Shown one piece after another: positions 1-8,063 of a stretch of DNA of 64,000 bases (its first letter is position 1; each line of letters starts with the position of its first letter). The position numbers and the translations under genes were made by a program. Source of the stretch: Salipiger profundus (lineage in GTDB: Bacteria; Pseudomonadota; Alphaproteobacteria; Rhodobacterales; Rhodobacteraceae). Below the pieces are notes generated by a model that was given only the letters and a program-made list of their open reading frames with translations, was not told the origin of the DNA and did no database searches. The stretch covers positions 2,187,501-2,251,500 of the forward strand of contig NZ_CP014796.1 in NCBI RefSeq assembly GCF_001969385.1, written 5' to 3'.

Positions 1-392
1 GGCGCGACAAGGCCGGGCTCGGACGTGAAGGCGGCGATGCCGGCGCCGACCCCGGCCAGACCGGCGGCAAGGATCTTGCGCGGGATCGCGGGCCGGCGTG
101 CCACGCGGCGCTCGTCGAAGGCGGCCTCGGCCCGCAGCCCGTCGCGCAGCAGCCATGCGCCGAGCAGCAGCGCCCCGGCGCCAAGCAGGCCGGTTGCCAG
201 GCCCGCCGCGCCATCGCCCAGCGAGGTTGCCGCAAGCAGGATCGGCGGGAAGAACAGCACGTTCGAGCGCGCGCCTGCGCGGTCCACGCGGGCACCGCGA
301 TAATGGCGCGGCGTGATGCGCTCTTGCGTGTCGTCGGGGGAGGGGGAGTCGGACGAATCGGGGGAGTATTTCCCGCCGTAGCGCTGCGCCAT
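1..392 (-). CDS. XpaC-like (5-bromo-4-chloroindolyl phosphate hydrolysis family) membrane protein, 3' end cut by window
   Basis: Only the first 130 codons are present; the gene runs off the left edge. It starts at the ATG at 392, one base after the stop of a 29-aa ORF, which suggests translational coupling. The N-terminus is polar (about 35 residues, beginning MAQRYGGKYSPD). Two hydrophobic stretches follow near residues 45-58 and 62-77, then an ARRPAIPRK motif and a third hydrophobic stretch. The order hydrophobic pair, basic (A)R-P-x-(I/L)-P-R-K motif, hydrophobic segment is shared with the protein at 578-1438. I recognise it as the XpaC family, often found near TelA tellurite-resistance-like genes in Rhodobacterales; that neighbour would lie outside the window. 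Biochemical function is unknown. Confidence 0.7.
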   Translation of the reverse strand, partial: MAQRYGGKYSPDSSDSPSPDDTQERITPRHYRGARVDRAGARSNVLFFPPILLAATSLGDGAAGLATGLLGAGALLLGAWLLRDGLRAEAAFDERRVARRPAIPRKILAAGLAGVGAGIAAFTSEPGLVA

Positions 393-393
393 G

Positions 394-483
394 TCACAGC
401 CCTCCGAGCCAGCCGGAGCTTACCCCGAACAGAAGCACGATCAGAAGAATATAGGACACTTTCCGAAGCGCCTTGTCGGACAT
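394..483 (-). CDS. 29-aa single-pass membrane peptide upstream of the XpaC-like gene
   Basis: This short ORF has an ATG at 483 preceded by GGAGG four bases upstream, and it stops one base before the XpaC-like gene. The product has a basic start (MSDKALRKVS) and then a hydrophobic helix that fills the rest, ending WLGGL. The tight junction and the good ribosome site argue that it is translated. A 66-aa membrane protein holds the same position before the second XpaC-like gene, so the arrangement small membrane protein then XpaC occurs twice. I know of no function; it could be a leader ORF that tunes translation of the gene behind it. Confidence 0.5.
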   Translation of the reverse strand: MSDKALRKVSYILLIVLLFGVSSGWLGGL

Positions 484-577
484 GCCGCCTCCAGGGTTTT
501 CCCGCCGTTCGCAGAAAACTTAGGATCAAAGGCCGCGACTTGCTAGGGGCAACTCGGGGCAAAGCCGCCTGCGTCGT

Positions 578-1438
578 TCAGGCGGCGCGGCTTGCCGGCA
601 TCCGGTGCCATAGCAGATCGGCCTGGAGTTCGAAGGCGTCGCGGCCCGCGCGCGTTCCCGCGGCGCGCGCGTGCTGCTCGAAGGTGTCACCAAGCGCTGT
701 GATCCGCAGGATGTAGCGCCGGCGCGCGCGGTCGCGGTCCCCGGCACTCCAGGCCGCGATCACCTGGGCGTTCTCGCGTCGCAGCAGTTCGACGAAGCGC
801 ACCACAGGCTTGCGCAGACGCTCGACGCCGCTTCCGTCTTCGCACAGCGCGAGGATGAGCCCTCTCACGCCCGAACGCAGCGCCTCGATCTGACGGGTCA
901 TCTCGGGATCTCCGAGATTCGCGATGTCGCAGACCATGTCCTCGAGACGCGCGTCGATCCGCTCCAGCGCCGCCGTCGTGTCCGGTGCATGCCGGGCGGG
1001 TCGCGGCGCCGCGCCCGGGGCCGGGACGGGCGCCGCAGCCCGCTTGTCCCGCATCGGATCGAGCCCGAAGGAGGCGACGCTCAGCCCCGCCGCGAGCCCG
1101 CCGAACCCCAGCGGCAGCAGCAGGGAGTCGAAGTGGTGGCCGGCAAGGATCGTCACCATCACGCCGATCAGCGCGGAGCCCGAGATCTTGCGCGGCAGGC
1201 GCGGGGCACGGGCGGCCTCCGCCGCATCATACTCGTTCTGGCGCTTCTGGCCCCGGTGGATCAGGCAGAGCGCCGCCAGCAGGAGCGCCAGCTGCAGCAC
1301 CGCCGCAAAGGCCGAGGCAGCGCTGCCTTCGAAGAACATCAGGATCAGCGGGAAGGCGGCAAGAAACAGCACGCCGAGCTCGGAGTCGAGCGGCCCGAGG
1401 CCGTTCGATAGGCTGTCGCGGCAAGATGTCCTTGGCAT
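578..1438 (-). CDS. XpaC-like (5-bromo-4-chloroindolyl phosphate hydrolysis family) protein
   Basis: 286 aa from the ATG at 1438 (MPRTSCRDSLSN); an in-frame extension to 1510 would overlap the upstream ORF and is less likely. Residues about 22-60 form two membrane segments, followed by the motif ARAPRLPRK and another hydrophobic pair at about 85-125. The remaining 160 residues are soluble, arginine-rich and helical, with the look of the XpaC C-terminal domain. It is a second paralogue of the truncated gene at 1-392 and lies in the same orientation in an apparent minus-strand operon with the 66-aa ORF 35 bases upstream. Family membership is inferred from layout and motif; function is unknown. 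Confidence 0.6.
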   Translation of the reverse strand: MPRTSCRDSLSNGLGPLDSELGVLFLAAFPLILMFFEGSAASAFAAVLQLALLLAALCLIHRGQKRQNEYDAAEAARAPRLPRKISGSALIGVMVTILAGHHFDSLLLPLGFGGLAAGLSVASFGLDPMRDKRAAAPVPAPGAAPRPARHAPDTTAALERIDARLEDMVCDIANLGDPEMTRQIEALRSGVRGLILALCEDGSGVERLRKPVVRFVELLRRENAQVIAAWSAGDRDRARRRYILRITALGDTFEQHARAAGTRAGRDAFELQADLLWHRMPASRAA

Positions 1439-1473
1439 GTCGATGCTCCCGTTCACATCGGTCGGCGAAAGAG

Positions 1474-1674
1474 TCAGAGAAAGTAGCTGAGCCCGAAGAT
1501 CAGCACCCATAGCGTGAGAAAGGCGAGCTTTGCCCCGGGTTTGCTGCTGTGCCGCAGCCGCACCGCCGCCGAGGCGACGGCCTCGTAGGTGTCATGCGCG
1601 ACCGTCCGCAGGTTACGAAGCACCAGCAGCGTTGTTGCACATAGAATCGCGAAGGCCAGGATCGTCGTCATCAT
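1474..1674 (-). CDS. 66-aa membrane protein upstream of the XpaC-like gene
   Basis: A small protein with an N-terminal transmembrane helix (residues about 3-20), a short polar middle carrying arginines, and a C-terminal helix (about 49-66). It starts at 1674; a second ATG one codon in is also possible. It is the first gene of the apparent minus-strand operon that continues through both XpaC-like genes. Its C-terminal half (lysines followed by a helix with a Leu-rich core) resembles the layout of the 29-aa ORF at 394-483. I do not recognise a named family. Confidence 0.55.
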   Translation of the reverse strand: MMTTILAFAILCATTLLVLRNLRTVAHDTYEAVASAAVRLRHSSKPGAKLAFLTLWVLIFGLSYFL

Positions 1675-1758
1675 GCGACGAAGGTCGTTTCGAAACGGGG
1701 CGAAAAAGCGGCACTTCCCGGAAATTTCCGCGATTTCGACACCAGCCTTAACGAAGCG

Positions 1759-2661
1759 TTACCGCCGCTTCGGACCTTTCGCCGGCCCCTTGGGGGGACC
1801 GTTCCGCACAGGCTTGCCGGTCGCGGGGCCGGGCTTGCGCTTGCGCTGGGGCTGTGGGCGGTTCGACTTGGCGCCCTCGAGCCCGAGCTGATCGCGCACG
1901 ACGCGCGGGCGCAGCTCCTCGACCTCGCCCTGTTTCAGCTGTCCCAGCTGGAACGGCCCGTAGGAGACCCGGATCAGCCGGTTCACGCTCAGCCCGATAT
2001 CGGTCATGGCGCGGCGGATCTCGCGGTTCTTGCCCTCGCGCAGCCCGATGGTGAGCCAGGCGTTGGCGCCCTGCTGGCGGTCGAGCGTCACCTCCATCGG
2101 CTGGAAGGCCTGCCCGTCCACCACGATGCCCGCGCGCAGCGGCGCCAGCATGTCGTCGGTGGGCCGGCCGTTGACCCGCACCCGGTACTTGCGCAGCCAG
2201 CCGGTCGAGGGCAGCTCGAGCTTGCGCTTGATGCCGCCGTCGTTGGTCAGCAGCAGCAGCCCTTCCGAGTTCAGGTCGAGCCGCCCCACGCTCATCACCC
2301 GCGGCAGGTCCTCGGGCAGCGCGTCGAAGATCGTGCGGCGGCCCTGCTCGTCCTTCGTCGTGGTCACCAGCCCCGCCGGCTTGTGGTAAAGCCAGAGACG
2401 CGGCGCCTCGGGCGCCTCGAGCGGCTTGTCGTCGACGGTGATCCGGTCCCGGTCGGTGACGTTCAGCGCCGCGCGGGTGATGACCTTGCCGTTCACCGCG
2501 ACCCGGCCCTCCTCGATCATCCGCTCGGCGTCGCGCCGGCTGGCAACGCCGGCACGGGCGAGCACCTTGGCGATGCGGTCGCCGGGCGGGGTGGTCGTGT
2601 CGCCGGAAGACGCGGCGGGCGTCTTGGAGCGGGCAGGGGGGCGGGCAGGAGGCTTTGTCAT
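1759..2661 (-). CDS. rluB: 23S rRNA pseudouridine synthase, RluB-like (RsuA/RluB/E/F family)
   Basis: 300 aa starting at the ATG at 2661. After a Pro/Ala/Ser-rich lead of about 28 residues comes an S4 RNA-binding domain (about 29-75, with RIAKVLARAGVASRRDAE). The pseudouridine synthase domain follows with catalytic motif GRLDLNSEGLLLL, the nucleophilic Asp being near residue 129. The last 40 residues are a very basic Pro/Arg/Lys tail ending KGPKRR, as is common in alphaproteobacterial members. Family knowledge points to isomerisation of a uridine in 23S rRNA helix 90-92; the exact site is inferred. The gene diverges from tadA over 78 bases. I chose 2661 over 2709 because the upstream extension does not look like protein. 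Confidence 0.85.
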   Translation of the reverse strand: MTKPPARPPARSKTPAASSGDTTTPPGDRIAKVLARAGVASRRDAERMIEEGRVAVNGKVITRAALNVTDRDRITVDDKPLEAPEAPRLWLYHKPAGLVTTTKDEQGRRTIFDALPEDLPRVMSVGRLDLNSEGLLLLTNDGGIKRKLELPSTGWLRKYRVRVNGRPTDDMLAPLRAGIVVDGQAFQPMEVTLDRQQGANAWLTIGLREGKNREIRRAMTDIGLSVNRLIRVSYGPFQLGQLKQGEVEELRPRVVRDQLGLEGAKSNRPQPQRKRKPGPATGKPVRNGPPKGPAKGPKRR

Positions 2662-2739
2662 GTCCGCGTTCCTACTGCATCCGCACGGCCGGGGGAAGCG
2701 TCTCGCCAAAGCCGTGGCGCTCGTCTATCACCCCGGCCC

Positions 2740-3189
2740 ATGAGCTTTCGCAGTCACATGGAACAGGCGCTGGCCGAGGCGCGCGCGGCGGCGGCCCGCG
2801 GCGAGGTGCCGGTGGGTGCCGTGGTCGTCGCGCCCGACGGCAGGGTGGCCGCGGCGGCGGGCAACCGCACCCGCGAGCTGAACGACCCCACAGCCCATGC
2901 CGAGATCCTCGCCCTGCGCGCCGCCTGCGCGGCGGCGGGCTCGGAGCGGCTGCCCGGCCACGACCTCTACGTCACGCTCGAACCCTGTCCGATGTGCGCG
3001 GCGGCGATCTCGGCTGCCCGCATCGCGCGGCTCTACTACGGTGCCACCGACCCGAAATCCGGCGGTGTCGCGCATGGCGCCCGGGTCTTCGCGCATCCCC
3101 AATGCCACCACGTGCCCGAGGTCTACGACGGCATCGCCGCGCGCGAGGCCGAGACCCTCCTGCGCGGCTTCTTCGCGGAAAGGCGCTGA
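2740..3189 (+). CDS. tadA: tRNA-specific adenosine-34 deaminase
   Basis: 149 aa. It carries the zinc deaminase signature: HAE near residues 53-55 (zinc ligand and catalytic Glu) and PCPMCA near 82-87 (two zinc Cys). TadA converts A34 to inosine in tRNA-Arg(ACG), enabling decoding of CGC and CGA. Length is typical of the family. The start at 2740 puts the N-terminal helix in register; longer frames reaching into the rluB promoter side are not credible. The next gene begins two bases after the stop, so the two RNA-modification genes are probably cotranscribed. Confidence 0.93.
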   Translation: MSFRSHMEQALAEARAAAARGEVPVGAVVVAPDGRVAAAAGNRTRELNDPTAHAEILALRAACAAAGSERLPGHDLYVTLEPCPMCAAAISAARIARLYYGATDPKSGGVAHGARVFAHPQCHHVPEVYDGIAAREAETLLRGFFAERR

Positions 3190-3190
3190 C

Positions 3191-3730
3191 ATGCTGATCC
3201 TCTTCAACAAGCCCATGGGCGTGCTGTCGCAATTTACCGACAAGGGCACCGAGGGCAGCCCGCGCGCCACGCTCTCGGACTACATCGACCTGCCGGGGGT
3301 CTATCCTGCCGGCCGGCTCGACCGCGACAGCGAGGGGCTCCTGCTGCTCACCGACGATGGCCGGCTGCAGGCGCGCATCGCCCACCCGAAATTCAAGAAG
3401 CCCAAGACCTACCTCGTGCAGGTCGAAGGCGACCCGACCGAGGCCCACCTCGCGCAGCTGCGCCGCGGCGTGACCCTCAAGGACGGCCCGACCCGCCCCG
3501 CGCAGGTCCGCCGCATCCCGCCACCGGACCTCTGGCCCCGGATCCCGCCGGTGCGCTTCCGCAAGAGCGTCCCCGACGCGTGGCTCGAGATCACCATCAC
3601 CGAGGGCCGAAACCGCCAGGTCCGCCGCATGACCGCCCACGTTGGTCTGCCTTGCCTGCGCCTCGTGCGCTGGGCCATCGGCGACTGGCGCGTCGACGGC
3701 CTCGCCCCCGGCGAATGGCGCGAGGCCTGA
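3191..3730 (+). CDS. rluE: rRNA pseudouridine synthase without S4 domain, RluE-like
   Basis: 179 aa beginning directly with the catalytic domain ([15 protein letters not shown]). The active-site motif [13 protein letters not shown] puts the catalytic Asp near residue 44, and the family C-terminal motif appears as [20 protein letters not shown]. Lack of the S4 domain and short length fit RluE, which modifies 23S rRNA position 2457 in E. coli; the target here is inferred. It sits one base past the tadA stop. The nearby RluB-like gene belongs to the same superfamily but has the S4 domain, so this is paralogy rather than recent duplication. Confidence 0.85.
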   Translation: MLILFNKPMGVLSQFTDKGTEGSPRATLSDYIDLPGVYPAGRLDRDSEGLLLLTDDGRLQARIAHPKFKKPKTYLVQVEGDPTEAHLAQLRRGVTLKDGPTRPAQVRRIPPPDLWPRIPPVRFRKSVPDAWLEITITEGRNRQVRRMTAHVGLPCLRLVRWAIGDWRVDGLAPGEWREA

Positions 3731-3770
3731 TCCCGCGCGCGCCCGCCCGAGACCCAACGCCACGCTCCCC

Positions 3771-3837
3771 CCTTCTTCTCTTTCCAAATACCCTCGGGGG
3801 TGAATGCGGCGCAGCCGCAGAGGGGGCAGCGCCCCCA
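3771..3837 (+). repeat. Dispersed intergenic repeat, copy 1 (terminator-like)
   Basis: CCTTCTTCTCTTTCCAAATA then CCCTCGGGGG, a GC-rich inverted repeat (GCGGCGCAGCCGC) and GGGGGCAGCGCCCCC. The same unit occurs at 21749-21820, 31799-31870 and 37689-37747. This copy follows rluE and precedes the EamA gene on the same strand, so it would end the tadA-rluE transcript. Such pyrimidine-tract-plus-hairpin units are seen between genes in many Rhodobacterales. The remaining bases between 3731 and 3999 show nothing else I can name. Confidence 0.75.
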
Positions 3838-3999
3838 TGCCACGTCGCAGACCGCGCCCCCATCCGGCCCATGGCGCGCCGGATCAGGCTTCATGTCACC
3901 CCCTCCTAGGGCACCGCGAACGACGCCTTTCCAGCCCCCGGCACGTGCCCACACCCGCACGTCTGGTCATTCCCGCAAGACCGCGCCATAGCGGTCGGC

Positions 4000-4902
4000 A
4001 TGGACCTCTGGATCGCCGTCACCCTCTGCGCCGCCTTTTTCCAGACCTTGCGCTTCATGCTGCACAAGGTGCTGAGCATGGGGGCGCTCACCGCGACCGG
4101 CTCGACCTTCGCGCGCTTCGCCTATGCCATGCCGCCGGCGTTGCTCGTCACCGCCGCCTACCTCGTGGCGATGGGGCAGGGCTGGCCGGACCTGCCGCCG
4201 GCGTTCTGGGCCTATGCACTGGTCGGCGGGCTGGGACAGATCCTCGCAACGATCTGCGTGGTGGCGCTGTTCCGGCAACGCAATTTCGCGGTGGGCATCA
4301 CCTTCAAGAAGACCGAGGTGCTGCAGACCGCGCTTCTTGGCGTCGTGGTGCTGGGCGAAATGATCTCTCCGGCCGGCTGGGGCGCGATCCTGATCGGCCT
4401 CGCCGGTGTGCTGCTGCTCTCCGACACGCCCTCCCTCGGCGGCTCGTTCCTGCGCCGCATCGCCAGCCGGGCGGTGGCGCTGGGGCTGGCCTCGGGGTTC
4501 TTCTTCGCCTTCTCGGCGGTGGGCTACCGCGCCGCCTCGCTCGAGATCGATGGCGACGATCCGCTGCGCCGCGCCGCCGTCACCTATGTCTGCGTCGTCC
4601 TGAGCCAGGTCGCTGGCATGGCGCTCTGGCTGCGCCTGCGCGAGCCCGGCCAGATATCAGAGGTCTGGCGCGCGCGGCGGGTCGCGGTCTGGCTGGGTCT
4701 GACCTCGATGGCGGGCAGCCTGTCGTGGTTCACCGCCTTCACGCTGCAGACGGCGGCCTACGTGCAGGCGCTGGGCCAGGTCGAACTGGTGTTCTCGCTG
4801 GCGGCCTCGGTACTGTTCTTCCGCGAGCGCGTCACCCGCCGCGAACTGGCCGGCATCGGGCTGCTCGCACTGTCGATCCTCGCGCTGGTGCTGGTGCTCT
4901 GA
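4000..4902 (+). CDS. EamA/DMT-superfamily transporter
   Basis: 300 aa, almost entirely hydrophobic with about ten predicted helices in two homologous halves, the DMT (EamA) fold. The first half carries the conserved GITFKKTEVLQTALLG region and a Gly-rich helix after it. The second half ends with the mirrored motif QVELVFSLAASVLFFRERVT, then a last helix. Family members export or exchange small metabolites such as amino acids; the substrate cannot be told. It stands alone between the repeat at 3771 and xthA. Confidence 0.85.
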   Translation: MDLWIAVTLCAAFFQTLRFMLHKVLSMGALTATGSTFARFAYAMPPALLVTAAYLVAMGQGWPDLPPAFWAYALVGGLGQILATICVVALFRQRNFAVGITFKKTEVLQTALLGVVVLGEMISPAGWGAILIGLAGVLLLSDTPSLGGSFLRRIASRAVALGLASGFFFAFSAVGYRAASLEIDGDDPLRRAAVTYVCVVLSQVAGMALWLRLREPGQISEVWRARRVAVWLGLTSMAGSLSWFTAFTLQTAAYVQALGQVELVFSLAASVLFFRERVTRRELAGIGLLALSILALVLVL

Positions 4903-4981
4903 GACGGCGCCCATGGCGGCTCCGGGGTTGCGCCGCCGCGCCCTCGGTGCGAGGTTCCGCGCGCTGACACAGGAGATCTTC

Positions 4982-5770
4982 ATGCCCTTCACCCTCGCCA
5001 CGTGGAACATCAACTCGGTCCGCCTGCGCGCCCCGCTGGTGGAGCGGCTGCTCGGCGAAGAAGCGCCCGACGTGCTCTGCCTGCAGGAGTGCAAGAGCCC
5101 GGTCGAGAAGATCCCGCTCGAGACCTTCCGCGCGCTCGGCTACGGGCACCTCGTGGCGCGCGGCCAGAAGGGCTACAACGGCGTGGCGATCCTGTCGAAG
5201 CTGCCGCTCCGCGATGCGGGCGACCGCGATTTCGCGGGCCTCGGCCATGCCCGCCACGTGGCCGCCGAGCTCGAGAACGGCGTGACGATCCACAACTTCT
5301 ACGTGCCCGCCGGCGGCGATGTGCCCGACCGGGAGGTGAACGAGAAGTTCGGCCAGAAGCTCGACTACCTCGCGGAGATGCGGGACTGGTTCCGCTCGGA
5401 CCGGCCGGGCAAGTCCATCCTCGTCGGCGATCTCAACATCGCGCCGCGCGAAGACGACGTCTGGTCGCACAAGAAGCTGCTCAAGGTCGTCTCGCACACG
5501 CCGCAGGAGGTCGCCGCGCTGGGCGACACGCAAGAGGCCGGCCACTGGGTCGACGTCACCCGCAAGGACATTCCCGAAGGCCAGCTCTACTCGTGGTGGT
5601 CCTACCGGGCGCGTGACTGGGATGCCGCCGACAAGGGGCGCCGGCTCGATCATGTCTGGGCCACGCCCGACATCGCGGGCGCCGGCCATTCGAGCCGCAT
5701 CCTGCGGGCGGCGCGCGGCTGGGAGAAACCTTCGGACCACGCGCCGGTTTTCGCGACCTTCGACCTCTGA
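4982..5770 (+). CDS. xthA: Exodeoxyribonuclease III
   Basis: 262 aa. An AGGAGA ribosome site lies 7 bases before the ATG at 4982. Motifs of the EEP nuclease fold are all present: TWNINSVR (Asn 9), LQECK (metal-binding Glu 36), VGDLNIAP (Asp 150, Asn 152), RLDHVWATP, and SDHAPV (catalytic Asp-His 252-253). This is the AP endonuclease/3'-5' exonuclease of base excision repair. Longer in-frame starts reach back into the transporter's 3' end and are not supported. It is followed 72 bases later by the cardiolipin synthase gene. Confidence 0.93.
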   Translation: MPFTLATWNINSVRLRAPLVERLLGEEAPDVLCLQECKSPVEKIPLETFRALGYGHLVARGQKGYNGVAILSKLPLRDAGDRDFAGLGHARHVAAELENGVTIHNFYVPAGGDVPDREVNEKFGQKLDYLAEMRDWFRSDRPGKSILVGDLNIAPREDDVWSHKKLLKVVSHTPQEVAALGDTQEAGHWVDVTRKDIPEGQLYSWWSYRARDWDAADKGRRLDHVWATPDIAGAGHSSRILRAARGWEKPSDHAPVFATFDL

Positions 5771-5842
5771 AACCGGGGCAGGGCGCGCGGGGGAACCGTT
5801 CCGGCCTGTCAGGGTTGGGAGAAGCACGTTAGAAGGTAGACC

Positions 5843-7261
5843 ATGCTGTTTTCCGATCTGCGTTTCCTCGTCTCGGTCATCGTCGCCGTCCTGCTGCCGC
5901 TGGCCGTGGCGCTGGCGATATGGCGGGTGCTGAGCCACGCCCGCACACCGCAGGGCACGGTGGCCTGGGTGGTCTTCCTGCTCGCGGCGCCATGGTTCGC
6001 GTTGCCCGCCTACCTGTTCTTCGGCCACCACAAGCTGCACGGTTACACCAAGCACCGCCGCGCCAGCCATGCGCTTGTGAAGAGGCTGGGAACCTACGCG
6101 CGCACCATCCGACCGAAGGCAGAGCGCCCCGAGCACCGCGCCTTTGCGCATCTCGCGGGCATGCCGGTGGTCGGCGGCAACGGCTTCGAGCTATTGATCG
6201 ACGGCGAAGAGACCTTTGCGGCGATCTTCGCGGCCATCGACCGGGCGAAGAAATACGTGCTCGTGCAGTACTACACGATCGTCGACGACAGCACCGGGCA
6301 GGCGCTGGCCGAGCATCTGATCGCCGCCGCACGTCGCGGGGTCGAGGTGCGGGTTCTCTACGACGGGGTGGGCAGCTACGGGCTCTCGGCCTCCTATCGC
6401 CAGAAGCTCGCCGATGCGGGCATCCGCATCCTCAACCCGCGAGAGGTGCGGGGGCCGACCTCGCGGCTGCAGGTGAACTTCCGCAACCATCGCAAGACGG
6501 TGATCGTCGACGGGTGCGAGGGCTTCATCGGCGGGCTTAACATGTCCGACACCTATCGCGGGCTCGATCCTGCCTTCGGCCTGTGGCGCGACACCCATCT
6601 CGCGCTGCGCGGGCCAGCGGTGGCGCAGCTCCAGCTCGCCTACGCCGAGGACTGGCATTGGGCGACCGACGAAGCCCTCGGCGCGCTGTTCTGGACGCCC
6701 GAGCCGGTCGAAGAGGGCGCCGACGCGGTGATCGTCCCGGCCGGACCGGTCGACACGCTCGACACCGGCGCGCTGTTCTACTTCTCGGCCATCTCGGCGG
6801 CGCGCGAGCGGGTCTGGATCGCCAGCCCCTATTTCGTGCCCGACGGCGACATCATCTCGGCGCTCAAGGCCGCCGCGCTGCGCGGCTGCGACGTGCGCAT
6901 CGTGATGCCGGAAGAGCGTGACCACTGGCCGACGTGGCTCGCCGCCTTCGCCTATTTCGACGAGGTGCGCGAGGCCGGCGTGAAGATCTACCGCTACCAG
7001 CCCGGCTTCATGCACCAGAAGGTCGTGCTCATCGACGAGCGCTTCGTGGGGATCGGCACGGCGAACCTCGACAACCGGTCGTTCCGGCTGAACTTCGAGA
7101 CCATGGCGGCGATCTTCGACGACGACTTCGCCGCCGAGGTCGAAACCATGCTGCGCGCCGATCTTGCCCATTCCGAGCTGCTTGAAAAGACGCTCGACGA
7201 GCAGCCGCTGTGGCTGCGCGGCGGGGCACGGGTCGCCCGGCTCACGGCGCCGGTGCTCTAG
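5843..7261 (+). CDS. cls: Cardiolipin synthase (phospholipase D type)
   Basis: 472 aa. Two N-terminal membrane helices (about 8-30 and 40-60) anchor it in the inner membrane, then come two PLD domains. HKD motifs are HRKTVIVDG near residue 217 and HQKVVLID near 391, the latter followed by GTANLDNRSF. The family joins two phosphatidylglycerol molecules to give cardiolipin and glycerol. Length and helix layout match bacterial ClsA. An AAGG stands before the ATG at 5843. The next gene starts 12 bases after the stop, which suggests an operon. Confidence 0.92.
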   Translation: MLFSDLRFLVSVIVAVLLPLAVALAIWRVLSHARTPQGTVAWVVFLLAAPWFALPAYLFFGHHKLHGYTKHRRASHALVKRLGTYARTIRPKAERPEHRAFAHLAGMPVVGGNGFELLIDGEETFAAIFAAIDRAKKYVLVQYYTIVDDSTGQALAEHLIAAARRGVEVRVLYDGVGSYGLSASYRQKLADAGIRILNPREVRGPTSRLQVNFRNHRKTVIVDGCEGFIGGLNMSDTYRGLDPAFGLWRDTHLALRGPAVAQLQLAYAEDWHWATDEALGALFWTPEPVEEGADAVIVPAGPVDTLDTGALFYFSAISAARERVWIASPYFVPDGDIISALKAAALRGCDVRIVMPEERDHWPTWLAAFAYFDEVREAGVKIYRYQPGFMHQKVVLIDERFVGIGTANLDNRSFRLNFETMAAIFDDDFAAEVETMLRADLAHSELLEKTLDEQPLWLRGGARVARLTAPVL

Positions 7262-7273
7262 GGAGGCGGGCGC

Positions 7274-7945
7274 GTGAGGATCGCGAGCTACAACATCCGC
7301 AAGGCCGTGGGCACCGACAGGCGCCGCGATCCCGCGCGCATCCTCAAGGTGCTGAACCGGATCGAGGCGGACGTGGTCATGCTGCAGGAAGCCGACCTGC
7401 GGCTCGGCCCGCGCCCGGCGGCGATCCCGCGCTTCCTGATCTCGCAGGAAACCGACTACGAGGTCGCCGACCTCGCCATCAACGACGTCAGCCTCGGGTG
7501 GCACGGCAATGCCATCCTGCTGCGGCGGGGGCTTGCGCCCTCGCGGCTGGAGCGGATCGAACTGCCCGGCCTCGAGCCGCGCGGCGCGGTGCTGGCCGAG
7601 GTCGCGGGGCTGACCTTCGTCGGCGCCCACCTCGGGCTGATGCGGCGTTTCCGGCTGTTGCAGATGACCGCGATCCGCGAGCACCTGCGTGGACGCGAGG
7701 CGCGGGCGCTCATCGCCGGCGACTTTAACGAGTGGTCCGACGTGCGCGGCTACGAGCCATGGGAGACGCAGTTCACCCTGCTTCTGCCCGGCCGCAGCTA
7801 CCATGCCCGGCGTCCCTTCGTCGCGCTCGACGGGCTGGCACATGGCCGTGGTCTCGGCGTGAGGGAAATGGGCGTGGAAGATTCCGGCGCAGCGCGGGTT
7901 GCCTCCGATCACCTGCCGATCTGGGCCGATCTCGACCGGGTCTGA
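7274..7945 (+). CDS. Endonuclease/exonuclease/phosphatase family protein
   Basis: 223 aa starting at a GTG with GGGAGG upstream. The EEP fold is shown by SYNIRKA near the start, LQEADLR (metal Glu, about 37), IAGDFNEW (about 148-154) and ASDHLPIWADL at the C-terminus. No signal peptide or membrane helix is seen. The substrate could be DNA, a phosphoinositide-like lipid or another phosphodiester. Its place 12 bases behind cls makes a phospholipid-related role attractive, but that is inference; this pairing recurs in proteobacteria. Confidence 0.82.
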   Translation: MRIASYNIRKAVGTDRRRDPARILKVLNRIEADVVMLQEADLRLGPRPAAIPRFLISQETDYEVADLAINDVSLGWHGNAILLRRGLAPSRLERIELPGLEPRGAVLAEVAGLTFVGAHLGLMRRFRLLQMTAIREHLRGREARALIAGDFNEWSDVRGYEPWETQFTLLLPGRSYHARRPFVALDGLAHGRGLGVREMGVEDSGAARVASDHLPIWADLDRV

Positions 7946-8063
7946 GGCTGCCGCGCCCAATTTCCCCCGCCTGCGCGGGTGTTGCGACAGGCTGCGCTCT
8001 TGCAACATTCCGGGGCATGGGCCATCTGTCTTTGCAAACTCACCGCAAGCAGCGGAGGACGAC

